Of a stretch of 64,000 nucleotides of DNA, positions 54,971-64,000 are shown in pieces (the stretch's first letter is position 1; every line of letters begins with the position of its first letter). Under the pieces are notes generated by a model that was not told the origin of the DNA, made no database searches, and worked only from the letters and a program-made list of their open reading frames with translations. The stretch is from Desulfacinum hydrothermale DSM 13146 (GTDB taxonomy: Bacteria > Desulfobacterota > Syntrophobacteria > Syntrophobacterales > DSM-9756): assembly GCF_900176285.1 (NCBI RefSeq), contig NZ_FWXF01000005.1, forward strand, positions 62,001 through 126,000. Reading direction: 5' to 3'. A program made the translations under genes and the position numbers.

Positions 54971-56554
54971 ATGAAGGTTTTGGTCAGCGACACCTTGGCC
55001 GAATCGGGGATAGAAAAGCTGCGGGCCATCCCCGACTTGGAGGTGGAGGTCAACACCAGCCTCACTCATGAAGAGCTCTGCCAGGCCATCAAGGAATACG
55101 ACGCCCTGGTGATCCGAAGCGCCACCAAGGTCACCCGGGAAGTCTTGGAAAATGCCGATCGGCTCAAGGTAGTGGCCCGCGCCGGGATCGGCCTAGACAA
55201 CGTGGACATCGACGCCGCCACCAAGCGGGGCATCGTGGTGATGAACACCCCCGAGGGGAACGTGATCACCACCGCCGAACACACCATCGCCATGCTCATG
55301 GCGCTGAGTCGAAACATCCCCCAGGCCACCCAGTCCATGAAAGCGGGCAAATGGGAAAAGAAGAAGTTCCGGGGCAAGGAGGTCTTCAACAAGACCCTGG
55401 GCATCATCGGCATCGGTCGCATCGGCCGTGTGGTGGCGGATCGCGCCAAGGGACTCAAGATGAACGTGATCGCCTTCGACCCCTACATCGGGCCGGAGGC
55501 CATCAACAAACTGGGCGTTGAGGCGGTCACCTTCGACGAGCTGCTGGCCCGGGCCGATTACATCACCGTGCACACCCCCATGACCCAGGAGACCCGCGAC
55601 CTGATCAACAAGGACGCCTTTCAAAAGATGAAACGCGGGGTCTTCGTCCTCAATTGCGCCCGAGGTGGCATCGTCAACGAGCAGGACCTCTACCAGGCCA
55701 TCGAGGAAGGGATCGTGGCGGGCGCCGCCCTGGACGTCTTCGTGGAAGAACCCCCCAAGGACAACCCGCTGCTGGCCCTGGACAAGGTCATCTCCACCCC
55801 CCACCTGGGCGCCTCCACGGACGAAGCCCAGGAGAATGTGGCCCTGGCCGTGGCGGACCAGGTGATCGACTACCTGCTCCACGGAACCATCCGAAACGCG
55901 GTGAACGCGCCGGCCATCGACGGCGAAGTCCTGGCCACTCTGTGGCCCTATCTGCAGTTGGCCGAGAAACTGGGAAGCCTGGTGCAGCAGATCACTCCGG
56001 GGGCCCCGGAAGAGATCTCGGTGGAATACGTGGGAGAGGTCTGCAGCGCCAAGGACCTGAAACCCCTCACCATCTCGGTACTCAAAGGCATCCTCACCCC
56101 CATGCTGGGAGACCAGGTCAACTTCGTCAACGCACCGGTGCACGCCAAGGAGCGGGGCATTCGGGTCACGGAAAGCACGCGCGAGGAGGCGGAGGACTTC
56201 ACCAACCTCATCAGCATCTACATGAAGACCTCCAAGGACGAAAACCTGGTGGCCGGCACCCTGTTCGGCAAGAAGGATGTGCGGCTGGTCCGCATCAACG
56301 ACTTTCGTCTGGAGGCCGCCTTGGAAGGCCACCTGGTGCTCATCTACAACATCGACACCCCGGGAACCATCGGGGCCATCGGCACTTGCCTGGGACGCCA
56401 CGACATCAACATCTCCATGATGGACGTGGGGCAGGTCCTGGAACGGGGCCAGAACATCATCCTGTTGCGTACGGACACCCCGGTCACCGACAACGTGATC
56501 CAGGAAGTGCTTGCGCTGGAAAACGTCAACATCGTTCAGAAACTGGAGCTTTAA
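54971..56554 (+). CDS. serA: D-3-phosphoglycerate dehydrogenase
   Basis: First step of serine synthesis. 527 residues, the long form with an ASB domain and C-terminal ACT domain. Text: ALVIRSATKVTREVLENA, RAGIGLDNVDIDAA, NKTLGIIGIGRIGRVVADRA (NAD site), CARGGIVNEQDL, and catalytic His in STPHLGASTDEAQ. The ACT domain is about 455-527 (HLVLIYNIDTPGTIGAIGT). ATG 54971 aligns with the family; the in-frame ATG 54959 adds four residues. First gene of a conserved cluster to pth. Confidence 0.97.
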   Translation: MKVLVSDTLAESGIEKLRAIPDLEVEVNTSLTHEELCQAIKEYDALVIRSATKVTREVLENADRLKVVARAGIGLDNVDIDAATKRGIVVMNTPEGNVITTAEHTIAMLMALSRNIPQATQSMKAGKWEKKKFRGKEVFNKTLGIIGIGRIGRVVADRAKGLKMNVIAFDPYIGPEAINKLGVEAVTFDELLARADYITVHTPMTQETRDLINKDAFQKMKRGVFVLNCARGGIVNEQDLYQAIEEGIVAGAALDVFVEEPPKDNPLLALDKVISTPHLGASTDEAQENVALAVADQVIDYLLHGTIRNAVNAPAIDGEVLATLWPYLQLAEKLGSLVQQITPGAPEEISVEYVGEVCSAKDLKPLTISVLKGILTPMLGDQVNFVNAPVHAKERGIRVTESTREEAEDFTNLISIYMKTSKDENLVAGTLFGKKDVRLVRINDFRLEAALEGHLVLIYNIDTPGTIGAIGTCLGRHDINISMMDVGQVLERGQNIILLRTDTPVTDNVIQEVLALENVNIVQKLEL

Positions 56555-56569
56555 GGGCGAGGAAGCAAG

Positions 56570-57004
56570 ATGGAAGAGCAGGAAAAGAAGGGCTTTGTGG
56601 TTCGCGATCGTCGCAAGGTTTCCTTGGACGGCCTGGATGACGACGGCAAAAAAGAAGAGGCCCAGGAAGAAAAGTCGTCCCAGGCGTCGGCACAGCAGGC
56701 ACCCCGGGACGCCGCCGGGGAGGGATCCTCCCAGGCCGCCTCCGAGGCGCACCGCTATCCGGAAGTGACCTTTTCCACCTTTGTCTTTTCTCTCAGCTCT
56801 TCCGCTCTGGTGCACCTGGGAGAGGTGCCCGACCCTGCCACCAACAAGGTGGAAAAGGACTTGAGCCTGGCCAAACAGATCATCGACACCCTGGCCATGT
56901 TGGAGGAGAAGACCCGGGGCAACCTGGAACGCGACGAGCAACAACTTCTCCAGACGGTCCTCTACGATCTGCGGCTCCGTTTCGTCAAACAGAGCACCAG
57001 TTGA
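56570..57004 (+). CDS. DUF1844 protein
   Basis: A 144-residue protein. The first about 60 residues are charged low-complexity (KKEEAQEEKSSQ), the rest is the DUF1844 core: VTFSTFVFSLSSSALVHLGEV, NLSLAKQIIDTLAMLEEKT-like KDLSLAKQIIDTLAMLEEKT, and LYDLRLRFV at the end. The function is unknown. The gene is commonly found beside ispE or serA in this phylum. It starts 15 bp after the serA stop. Confidence 0.85.
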   Translation: MEEQEKKGFVVRDRRKVSLDGLDDDGKKEEAQEEKSSQASAQQAPRDAAGEGSSQAASEAHRYPEVTFSTFVFSLSSSALVHLGEVPDPATNKVEKDLSLAKQIIDTLAMLEEKTRGNLERDEQQLLQTVLYDLRLRFVKQSTS

Positions 57005-57076
57005 GAAATCCCCGCCTTGGCCGGGTCGACCACTCAGGACTCGGCCCGGCCGAGGCACAAGGAAACGAGCCGGCAG

Positions 57077-58012
57077 ATGAAGATGCGGACGGAACGGGCA
57101 AGGGACGTGCCGGCGCTCCAGGTCGTCCACACACCGGCCAAGATCAACCTCTGGCTGGAGGTCCTGGCCAAGCGGCCGGACGGATACCACGACCTGTCCA
57201 GCCTCATGCTTCCCGTGGCCCTCTACGACACCCTGGAAGTGCAGATCGATCCCGGCGATACCCAAACCCGCCTGGAAGTGAATATGCCCGGGGTCCCAAC
57301 GGACGAGAGGAACCTGGTCTGGAGGGCGGCCCAAGCGTACTTCCAAAGAACCAGCCGGCCGGTGGGCCTTCGGGTTCGGCTCACCAAGCGGATCCCATGG
57401 GCTGCCGGCCTGGGCGGGGGCAGTTCCGACGCCGCCGCCATTCTTTCTGTTCTCAACCAGTGCGCACTCGATCCCCTGTCGCCCGAAGAACTGCTCGGGG
57501 TGGCCGCCACTGTGGGCGCCGACGTGCCCTTCTTCCTTCTGAGACGCCCGGCTCTGGCCACCGGCATCGGGGAAACACTGGAACCCGTGGACGATCTCCC
57601 CTCCTATCCGTTGGTGCTCATCAAGCCGCCGGTGGACGTTTCCACTGCCTGGGCCTATGGGAGATTAAAGTTGACAAGGGGGGGGAGCCGAATTAGAATC
57701 GCCACGCTGTTGGCTTGTCCCCGCAACCCGGCGCCATGCCTGGAAAATGACCTGGAAAAGGAGGTCGTTTCCCGGCACCCGGTGATCGAGGGTATCAAGC
57801 GCTGGCTGCTGCAAAACGGGGCCGTAGGGGCGCTCATGAGTGGAAGCGGCCCTACGGTTTTTGGCGTCTTTGAGGCGTGGGAACAGGCCCAGGCCGTCGA
57901 AAGTCTGGCAAAGAGAGACCGGCCCGAGTGGTGGAGTGCCGCGGTCGTTACGCTGACGGGCCGCGAAGGGGTCGAATCCGCGCATGAGAGTTGGGGTGTC
58001 GCCAAGGGGTAA
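57077..58012 (+). CDS. ispE: 4-diphosphocytidyl-2-C-methyl-D-erythritol kinase
   Basis: GHMP kinase of the MEP isoprenoid pathway; 311 residues from ATG 57077. Text: TPAKINLWLEVLAKRPDGYHDL, IPWAAGLGGGSSDAAAILSVL (ATP loop), GADVPFFLL and MSGSGPTVFGVF. The stop TAA (58010-58012) lies inside the tRNA-Gln gene, so the last seven codons are tRNA sequence. An internal consensus promoter sits at 57671-57699 in a variable loop (GRLKLTRGGSRIRIATLL). The C-terminus after about residue 280 is not conserved. Confidence 0.95.
   Translation: MKMRTERARDVPALQVVHTPAKINLWLEVLAKRPDGYHDLSSLMLPVALYDTLEVQIDPGDTQTRLEVNMPGVPTDERNLVWRAAQAYFQRTSRPVGLRVRLTKRIPWAAGLGGGSSDAAAILSVLNQCALDPLSPEELLGVAATVGADVPFFLLRRPALATGIGETLEPVDDLPSYPLVLIKPPVDVSTAWAYGRLKLTRGGSRIRIATLLACPRNPAPCLENDLEKEVVSRHPVIEGIKRWLLQNGAVGALMSGSGPTVFGVFEAWEQAQAVESLAKRDRPEWWSAAVVTLTGREGVESAHESWGVAKG
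57671..57699 (+). promoter_or_regulatory. Consensus sigma-70 promoter inside ispE
   Basis: TTGACA (57671-57676), 17-bp spacer, TAGAAT (57694-57699): 11 of 12 consensus positions with ideal spacing, within coding sequence. Predicted start near 57706, about 285 bp before tRNA-Gln. Confidence 0.65.
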
Positions 58013-58066
58013 GGCACGGGTCTTTGGAACCCGCACTCGGAGGTTCGAATCCTCCCACCCCAGCCA
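57992..58066 (+). tRNA. tRNA-Gln (anticodon TTG)
   Basis: Cloverleaf with acceptor TGGGGTG/CACCCCA, anticodon stem GGGTC/GACCC-type (GGGT-CTTTGGA-ACCC, anticodon TTG), T-arm GGAGG-TTCGAAT-CCTCC and encoded CCA at 58064-58066. It overlaps the 3' end of ispE by 21 bases and lies 56 bp before the prs-like start. Confidence 0.95.
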
Positions 58067-58122
58067 ACGCCAGGGGCCTTGGGGCCGGGCGGTTTCGACG
58101 GAAGACGGGGTCGGGACGGCGC

Positions 58123-59058
58123 ATGCTTGATCGCATCAGGATATTCGCAGGTTCGTCCAACCCGACACTGGCGCAAGACATTTGCCGCTGCATGGGTCTG
58201 TCGCTGGGCTCATGCTTGCTGTCGCGATTCTCCGATGGGGAGATTCGCGTGGAGATCCATGAGAACGTTCGGGGAGCCGACGCGTATGTGGTTCAATCCA
58301 CCTGTCGACCCGTGAACGAAAACCTCATGGAGCTCCTGCTTCTGGTGGATGCGCTCAAACGGGCTTCGGCGGCTCGGGTGACCGCCGTCATTCCCTACTA
58401 CGGCTATGCACGGCGCGACCAGAAGAACAAGCCCCGCGTGCCCATCACGGCCAAGATGGTGGCCAATCTGCTCACGGCCGCCGGGGTGGACCGGATCATA
58501 TCGTGCTCCTTGCACGCCGGCCAGATCCAGGGCTTTTTCAAGGTGCCCGTGGACGATATCCCCGGCGAATGGATTTTCGCCGACGAACTGGCCAAGGTGC
58601 TGACCGGGCGTGAAGTGATTGTGGCCCCTGACGCCGCGGGGGTGGCCCGGGCTCGGATTGTGGCGGAAAGATTCCAACTGCCTTTGGCCATCATCCACCA
58701 GGAAGCCGAAACGAGTTGGAGCCGGCCGGTGGTGGTGGGCGAGGTGCGAGGGCGTCCGGTGGTGATCTTCGATGACATGGTGGTCACCGGACGCAAGCTG
58801 TGCCGAGCCGCCCGGGCGGCTTGGGAAGAAGGGGCCGTGGAGGTGGTGGGTTTTTGTGTTCACCCGGTTCTGTCGGAGGGGGCCTTGGAGCGCATCGGCG
58901 CCTCCCCGCTGCGGCGGGTCGTGGTCACAGACACCATCCCGCTCCGCAGCCGTGGGACCGGCGACATCAAGATGGAAACCGTGACGGTGGCGCCCATTCT
59001 GGCACGGGTCATCGAAAAGGCCCACGAGGGGGCCTCGGTAAGTGAGCTCTTCACCTGA
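58123..59058 (+). CDS. prs: Divergent ribose-phosphate pyrophosphokinase homologue, catalytic loops altered
   Basis: 311 residues, syntenic with prs (ispE-prs-rplY-pth), and the fold is retained: GSCLLSRFSDGEIRVEIHENVRG, VTAVIPYYGYARRDQKNKPRVPI, HAGQIQGFF and VHPVLSEGALERIGAS. But functional Prs carry KRRPRANV in the flexible loop; here HQEAETSW. The ribose-5-phosphate loop DDMIDTGGT is here DDMVVTGRK. DLHAEQ is SLHAGQ. These changes should impair catalysis. It may be a regulatory pseudoenzyme, comparable with eukaryotic PRPP-synthetase-associated proteins, or a changed specificity. A normal Prs would then be needed elsewhere. ATG 58123 has only a weak ribosome site. Confidence 0.85.
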   Translation: MLDRIRIFAGSSNPTLAQDICRCMGLSLGSCLLSRFSDGEIRVEIHENVRGADAYVVQSTCRPVNENLMELLLLVDALKRASAARVTAVIPYYGYARRDQKNKPRVPITAKMVANLLTAAGVDRIISCSLHAGQIQGFFKVPVDDIPGEWIFADELAKVLTGREVIVAPDAAGVARARIVAERFQLPLAIIHQEAETSWSRPVVVGEVRGRPVVIFDDMVVTGRKLCRAARAAWEEGAVEVVGFCVHPVLSEGALERIGASPLRRVVVTDTIPLRSRGTGDIKMETVTVAPILARVIEKAHEGASVSELFT

Positions 59059-59102
59059 ACGCACGGGTTTAGGTGTTTTATTCATTGGGAGGCGAAAACA
59101 AA

Positions 59103-59744
59103 ATGAGTGTTGAACTGACAGCGAAAGTGCGAACCGAAACCGGTAAGGGCCCCGCGCGGCGCCTGCGCCAGCAAAACTGGATCCCCGCCATCTGCTACGG
59201 CCCCAAGGCGGAGCCCTTGGCTCTGAGCGTCCCCGAGAACCTTCTGGCCAAATGCCTTCGGGAAATGGGCGAAGAGTCCCGTCTGATCCCGCTCGTGGTG
59301 GACCATGACGGAAAGACGGAACGCAAGCAGGTCATGATCCGCGAGCTGCAGCTGCATCCTTACAAGCACAAGGTGATCCACCTGGACTTCCACGAGGTGC
59401 CCCTGGATGAACCCATCGCCGTGGATGTGCCCCTGGAGCTCATGGGTGAACCCGTGGGGGTGGAAAAGGGCGGCATGCTGAACCAAATCCGCCATACCTT
59501 GTCCATCCGCTGCCTGCCCACCGAGATTCCGGAAAAACTCACGCTGGACGTGAGCGGGCTGGATGTGGGAGAATCGATTCACATCTCCGATCTGGAAGAT
59601 AAGTATCCCTTCGAGCTGCTGGACGAAGGGCGTTACACCGTGGTGACAGTGGCCGCTCCCGCCGGCGAAGCAGCCGAGGAAGCAGCCGAAGAAGGTGCTG
59701 AACTGGAGTCAACTGAAGGTGGAGAGGAGGTGACAGAGGCTTAG
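59103..59744 (+). CDS. rplY: 50S ribosomal protein bL25, CTC form
   Basis: A 213-residue general stress (Ctc) form: N-terminal 5S rRNA-binding domain (GKGPARRLRQQNWIPAICYG) and C-terminal beta domain (LDVSGLDVGESIHISDLE), ending in an acidic low-complexity tail (EAAEEAAEEGAELESTEGG). ATG 59103 after GGAGG. Sits between the prs-like gene and pth, a conserved arrangement. Confidence 0.95.
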   Translation: MSVELTAKVRTETGKGPARRLRQQNWIPAICYGPKAEPLALSVPENLLAKCLREMGEESRLIPLVVDHDGKTERKQVMIRELQLHPYKHKVIHLDFHEVPLDEPIAVDVPLELMGEPVGVEKGGMLNQIRHTLSIRCLPTEIPEKLTLDVSGLDVGESIHISDLEDKYPFELLDEGRYTVVTVAAPAGEAAEEAAEEGAELESTEGGEEVTEA

Positions 59745-59773
59745 GTTGTAGGGGGTTGTCCCCGCCAACTGCC

Positions 59774-60394
59774 ATGAGTCACGAGACGCTTCCACAGACC
59801 ACCACGTTCCTGATTGCTGGGCTGGGAAACCCGGGGCCCCGATACGCACAGACCCGCCACAACGTGGGATTCTGTGTGATCGATCAGCTGGCCGAGCGGT
59901 TTTCCATCCCCATGCAGGACCGGAAATTCCCGGCACACTGGGGGGAGGGCCGCATCGGGGGCCGCAAGGTGGTCCTGGTCAAGCCCATGACCTTCATGAA
60001 CCGCAGCGGCGATGCGGTCGGTGCCCTGTTCCGGTACTACCGGCTCCGCCCCCAGGCCCTCCTGGTGGTGCACGACGACCTGGACCTGCCCCTGGGGCGC
60101 ATCCGGATCGCACGCCGAGGAGGAGCCGGAGGACACAGGGGGGTGGCTTCCATCATCCAGGCTGTGGGCGGCGGCGATTTTGCCCGCCTGAAGCTCGGCA
60201 TCGGAAGGCCCCTTTACGGAGAGCCGGTGGAAGCCTATGTGCTCGACGGGTTCTATTCCGACCAGCTCCCGGCAGTGAAGGAGATGGTGGATCGGGCGGC
60301 AATCGCGGCCTTGGCGGTGCTGGAAGAAGGGCTGGAGGCGGCCATGAACCGTTTCAATCGGCGCCAAAAGCCGGCGGATCAACCCGAGGGCTGA
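59774..60394 (+). CDS. pth: Peptidyl-tRNA hydrolase
   Basis: Releases peptides from dropped-off peptidyl-tRNA. 206 residues: FLIAGLGNPGPRYAQTRHNVGF (catalytic His), KPMTFMNRSGDAV (Asn), LVVHDDLDLPLG (Asp) and GGAGGHRGVASI. ATG 59774 is chosen because the family begins a few residues before the LIAGLGNPG strand; TTG 59756 is an alternative. It is 29 bp after rplY. Confidence 0.96.
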   Translation: MSHETLPQTTTFLIAGLGNPGPRYAQTRHNVGFCVIDQLAERFSIPMQDRKFPAHWGEGRIGGRKVVLVKPMTFMNRSGDAVGALFRYYRLRPQALLVVHDDLDLPLGRIRIARRGGAGGHRGVASIIQAVGGGDFARLKLGIGRPLYGEPVEAYVLDGFYSDQLPAVKEMVDRAAIAALAVLEEGLEAAMNRFNRRQKPADQPEG

Positions 60395-60449
60395 CTTTTT
60401 TTTGGGGTGTCAAGTTAAAATTTGCACAAGGTGAAGGAGGATGGGAGCG

Positions 60450-62444
<1,995 letters not shown>

Positions 62445-62467
62445 ACGGATCCCTGCCGTTCCCAACA

Positions 62468-62503
62468 GGGGGCCCCTCCCGTCACGGGGGGAGCCCCCTT
62501 TCC
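62468..62503 (+). terminator. Rho-independent terminator after hppA
   Basis: A 13-bp stem (GGGGGC.. / ..GCCCCC, one C-A mismatch, one G-T) with loop GTCAC at 62468-62498, followed by TTTCCCTTT. 24 bp after the stop. Confidence 0.85.
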
Positions 62504-62700
62504 CTTTAAGAACCTGCCGGGTCTTTCGTCCTTTTATCGCTTTGCACCCAGTCCGGGAAATGTTATTATTATTGACATTCTAAGGCCCTATGGGATTCCA
62601 GCGGCAGGGTGTCTGCCGACGTTTCATGGGCGCGTCGGTCCGTATGCATACGTCCCGGCGGGGTCCTGGCTGATTCCCGTATGAGGACAGGGAGGTCAAG

Positions 62701-63180
62701 ATGTTCAAGGTTGGGGACCTGGCGGTCTATCCCGCCCACGGCGTGGGCAAGATCGAAGCCATCGAATCCAAGACCATCGGCGGGGATTCGCAAGACTTTT
62801 ACATCATGCGGATCCTGGAAAACGACATGAAGATCATGATTCCGGTCCAGAATGCGGACACTGTGGGCCTGCGCCCGCTGATCCAGTCCGAAGACGTGCC
62901 CAAGGTCTACGGGATCCTTCAAAGCCGGGAGATTTCGGTCAACTCGGCCACGTGGAACCGCCGCTATCGCGAGTACATGGAAAAGATCAAGACCGGCTCC
63001 ATCTATGAATTGGCTGAAGTCTTGAGGGATCTGACCGTCTTGCAGGTGGACAAGGAATTGAGTTTCGGCGAACGTAAGATGTTGGAAACCGCTCGATCGC
63101 TGCTCATCACCGAGGTGGCGATCGCCAAGGGGATGGACGAAGACCAGGTTTCCCAAGAAATCGACAGCATCCTTCAATAG
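62701..63180 (+). CDS. CarD/CdnL family transcription regulator
   Basis: A 159-residue protein binding RNA polymerase beta to stabilise open complexes. N-terminal RNAP-interaction domain (MFKVGDLAVYPAHGVGKIEAIE, about 1-65) and helical C-terminal DNA-binding domain (RRYREYMEKIKTGSIYELAEV, LSFGERKMLETARSLLI). ATG 62701 follows GGGAGG. The adjacent gene 3' encodes a YacL protein, a usual neighbour. Confidence 0.94.
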   Translation: MFKVGDLAVYPAHGVGKIEAIESKTIGGDSQDFYIMRILENDMKIMIPVQNADTVGLRPLIQSEDVPKVYGILQSREISVNSATWNRRYREYMEKIKTGSIYELAEVLRDLTVLQVDKELSFGERKMLETARSLLITEVAIAKGMDEDQVSQEIDSILQ

Positions 63181-63338
63181 TTCTCTCGGCGGCGAAAAGA
63201 ATGCAACGCACGTCCCGCCGCCCCATGAGGGGACCTCAAGTACTCGCCTGGGATCATGGGAAGAGGCCCAGGGAGCTTTCCTGCGCCGGTCCTTGCCCGC
63301 AAGGCCCGGGTATTCCATGAAGAAAGGAGGTGAAGCGT

Positions 63339-64000
63339 TTGGCTTGGGCCGGAATTGTAACCAAGATTCTTCTCGTCATCGTTTGCAGCGTGGGCGGCTA
63401 TCTCATCGCCGGCCAAATCCAGCAACTCAGCACCCTGACCTGGGCGCCCTGGGCCGGGGTGGGCATCGGCTTTTCCTTTGCACTCATCGCCATTTGGCTT
63501 GTTAAATTCATCCGCCGGATTCCTCTCAAAGTCTTGATCGGTGGAACCCTGGGGCTTCTCATGGGTTTGCTGATCGCCCGGCTCATCAGCTATGGCTTAA
63601 TCAGCGTGGAAAACACCACCATCCGGGTGGCCACCTACGTGGTACTGGTTTGCATTTTCGGCTATGTGGGCATGGTCCTGGGCAGCATCAAGATCGAAGA
63701 GATGGGCTGGCCCAGCTGGAGTTGGCTCCAGCGGGGGGGCACCAAGGGTGGGTCCCTGAAGATCCTGGACACCAGCGTCATCATCGACGGACGCATCGTG
63801 GACATCGTCCAGGCCGGCTTCCTGGAGGGAGTGCTGGTGGTGCCGGAATTCGTGCTCCAGGAGCTGCAACACATCGCGGACAGCGCCGATTCGTCGCGCC
63901 GCGTGCGCGGCCGTCGCGGCCTGGACATGCTCAAGAAACTCCAGGAAAGCGACCAGACGGAGGTGCGCATCGAGCGCCAGGACTTCAGCAACCTGCAGGA
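63339..64000 (+). CDS. PIN/TRAM domain protein, YacL-type (3' end beyond window)
   Basis: At least 220 residues. Start taken as TTG 63339, 8 nt after AAAGGAGG; GTG 63330 overlaps the site and is less likely. Four hydrophobic segments (about 5-110: IVTKILLVIVCSVGGYLIAG, AGVGIGFSFALIAIWLV, VLIGGTLGLLMGLLIARL, VATYVVLVCIFGYVGMVLG) precede a PIN nuclease domain (ILDTSVIIDGRIVDIVQAGF, VPEFVLQELQHIADSADSSRR, RGRRGLDML). The TRAM domain should follow outside the window. Such proteins are membrane-anchored putative RNases of unknown target. Confidence 0.9.
   Translation, partial: MAWAGIVTKILLVIVCSVGGYLIAGQIQQLSTLTWAPWAGVGIGFSFALIAIWLVKFIRRIPLKVLIGGTLGLLMGLLIARLISYGLISVENTTIRVATYVVLVCIFGYVGMVLGSIKIEEMGWPSWSWLQRGGTKGGSLKILDTSVIIDGRIVDIVQAGFLEGVLVVPEFVLQELQHIADSADSSRRVRGRRGLDMLKKLQESDQTEVRIERQDFSNLQ

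Overview
The window is GC-rich, densely coded chromosomal DNA from a strictly anaerobic, selenocysteine-using bacterium. A member of the Desulfobacterota close to Syntrophobacteraceae (Desulfacinum-like sulfate reducers or syntrophs) fits best. This rests on a periplasmic selenocysteine formate dehydrogenase, rubrerythrin, ADP-forming acyl-CoA synthetase, a K+-dependent membrane pyrophosphatase, DUF3786 and PrkA/SpoVR proteins. It is an inference from gene content; no rRNA is present.

Layout. 1-16.6 kb: 5' part of a formate dehydrogenase alpha gene (minus), a methyltransferase, purA, htpX, an Hsp20, a DUF3786 Fe-S protein, a Cys-rich orphan, an FmdB zinc ribbon, a family III CoA-transferase, ftsY, a class II aldolase, a thioesterase/ADP-forming acyl-CoA synthetase pair and rubrerythrin. 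16.8-30.1 kb: recC, recB and recD, split by 3.6 kb carrying a REP-associated tyrosine transposase (RAYT), a frameshifted Rpn-like nuclease gene, tspO and a PAS-like/double-CxxC protein, followed by a SprT-like metallopeptidase. 30.4-39.8 kb: a rhodanese-like gene with an in-frame TGA that looks like a selenocysteine codon, a single-domain response regulator, then a minus-strand operon prkA-yhbH-spoVR-prkA (two kinase paralogues) behind a close match to a sigma-54 promoter, then a nitrilase-family amidase. 40.7-49 kb: tRNA-Thr, ridA, three glycosyltransferases, a metallophosphoesterase, a Ser/Thr kinase fused to DUF1566, and a YihY membrane protein. 49-64 kb: housekeeping genes proB-proA-nadD-rsfS, a BepA-like protease, serA-DUF1844-ispE-tRNA-Gln-prs-like-rplY-pth, hppA, carD and the start of a YacL-type PIN/TRAM gene.

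Across the window lies a family of short non-coding elements. Ends resemble GAGCTTGTCCGA; some copies carry a GCGGGTTC-N-GAACCCGC palindrome; several begin directly after stop codons. The RAYT at 24 kb is a natural candidate for mobilising them.

The observations most worth following are: the putative selenocysteine rhodanese with a SECIS-like hairpin; the sigma-54-driven operon with two different PrkA kinases; a Prs homologue that has lost its substrate-binding loops; a consensus promoter inside ispE ahead of a tRNA-Gln that overlaps the ispE stop; and the RAYT/inverted-repeat element family with the split recBCD locus.
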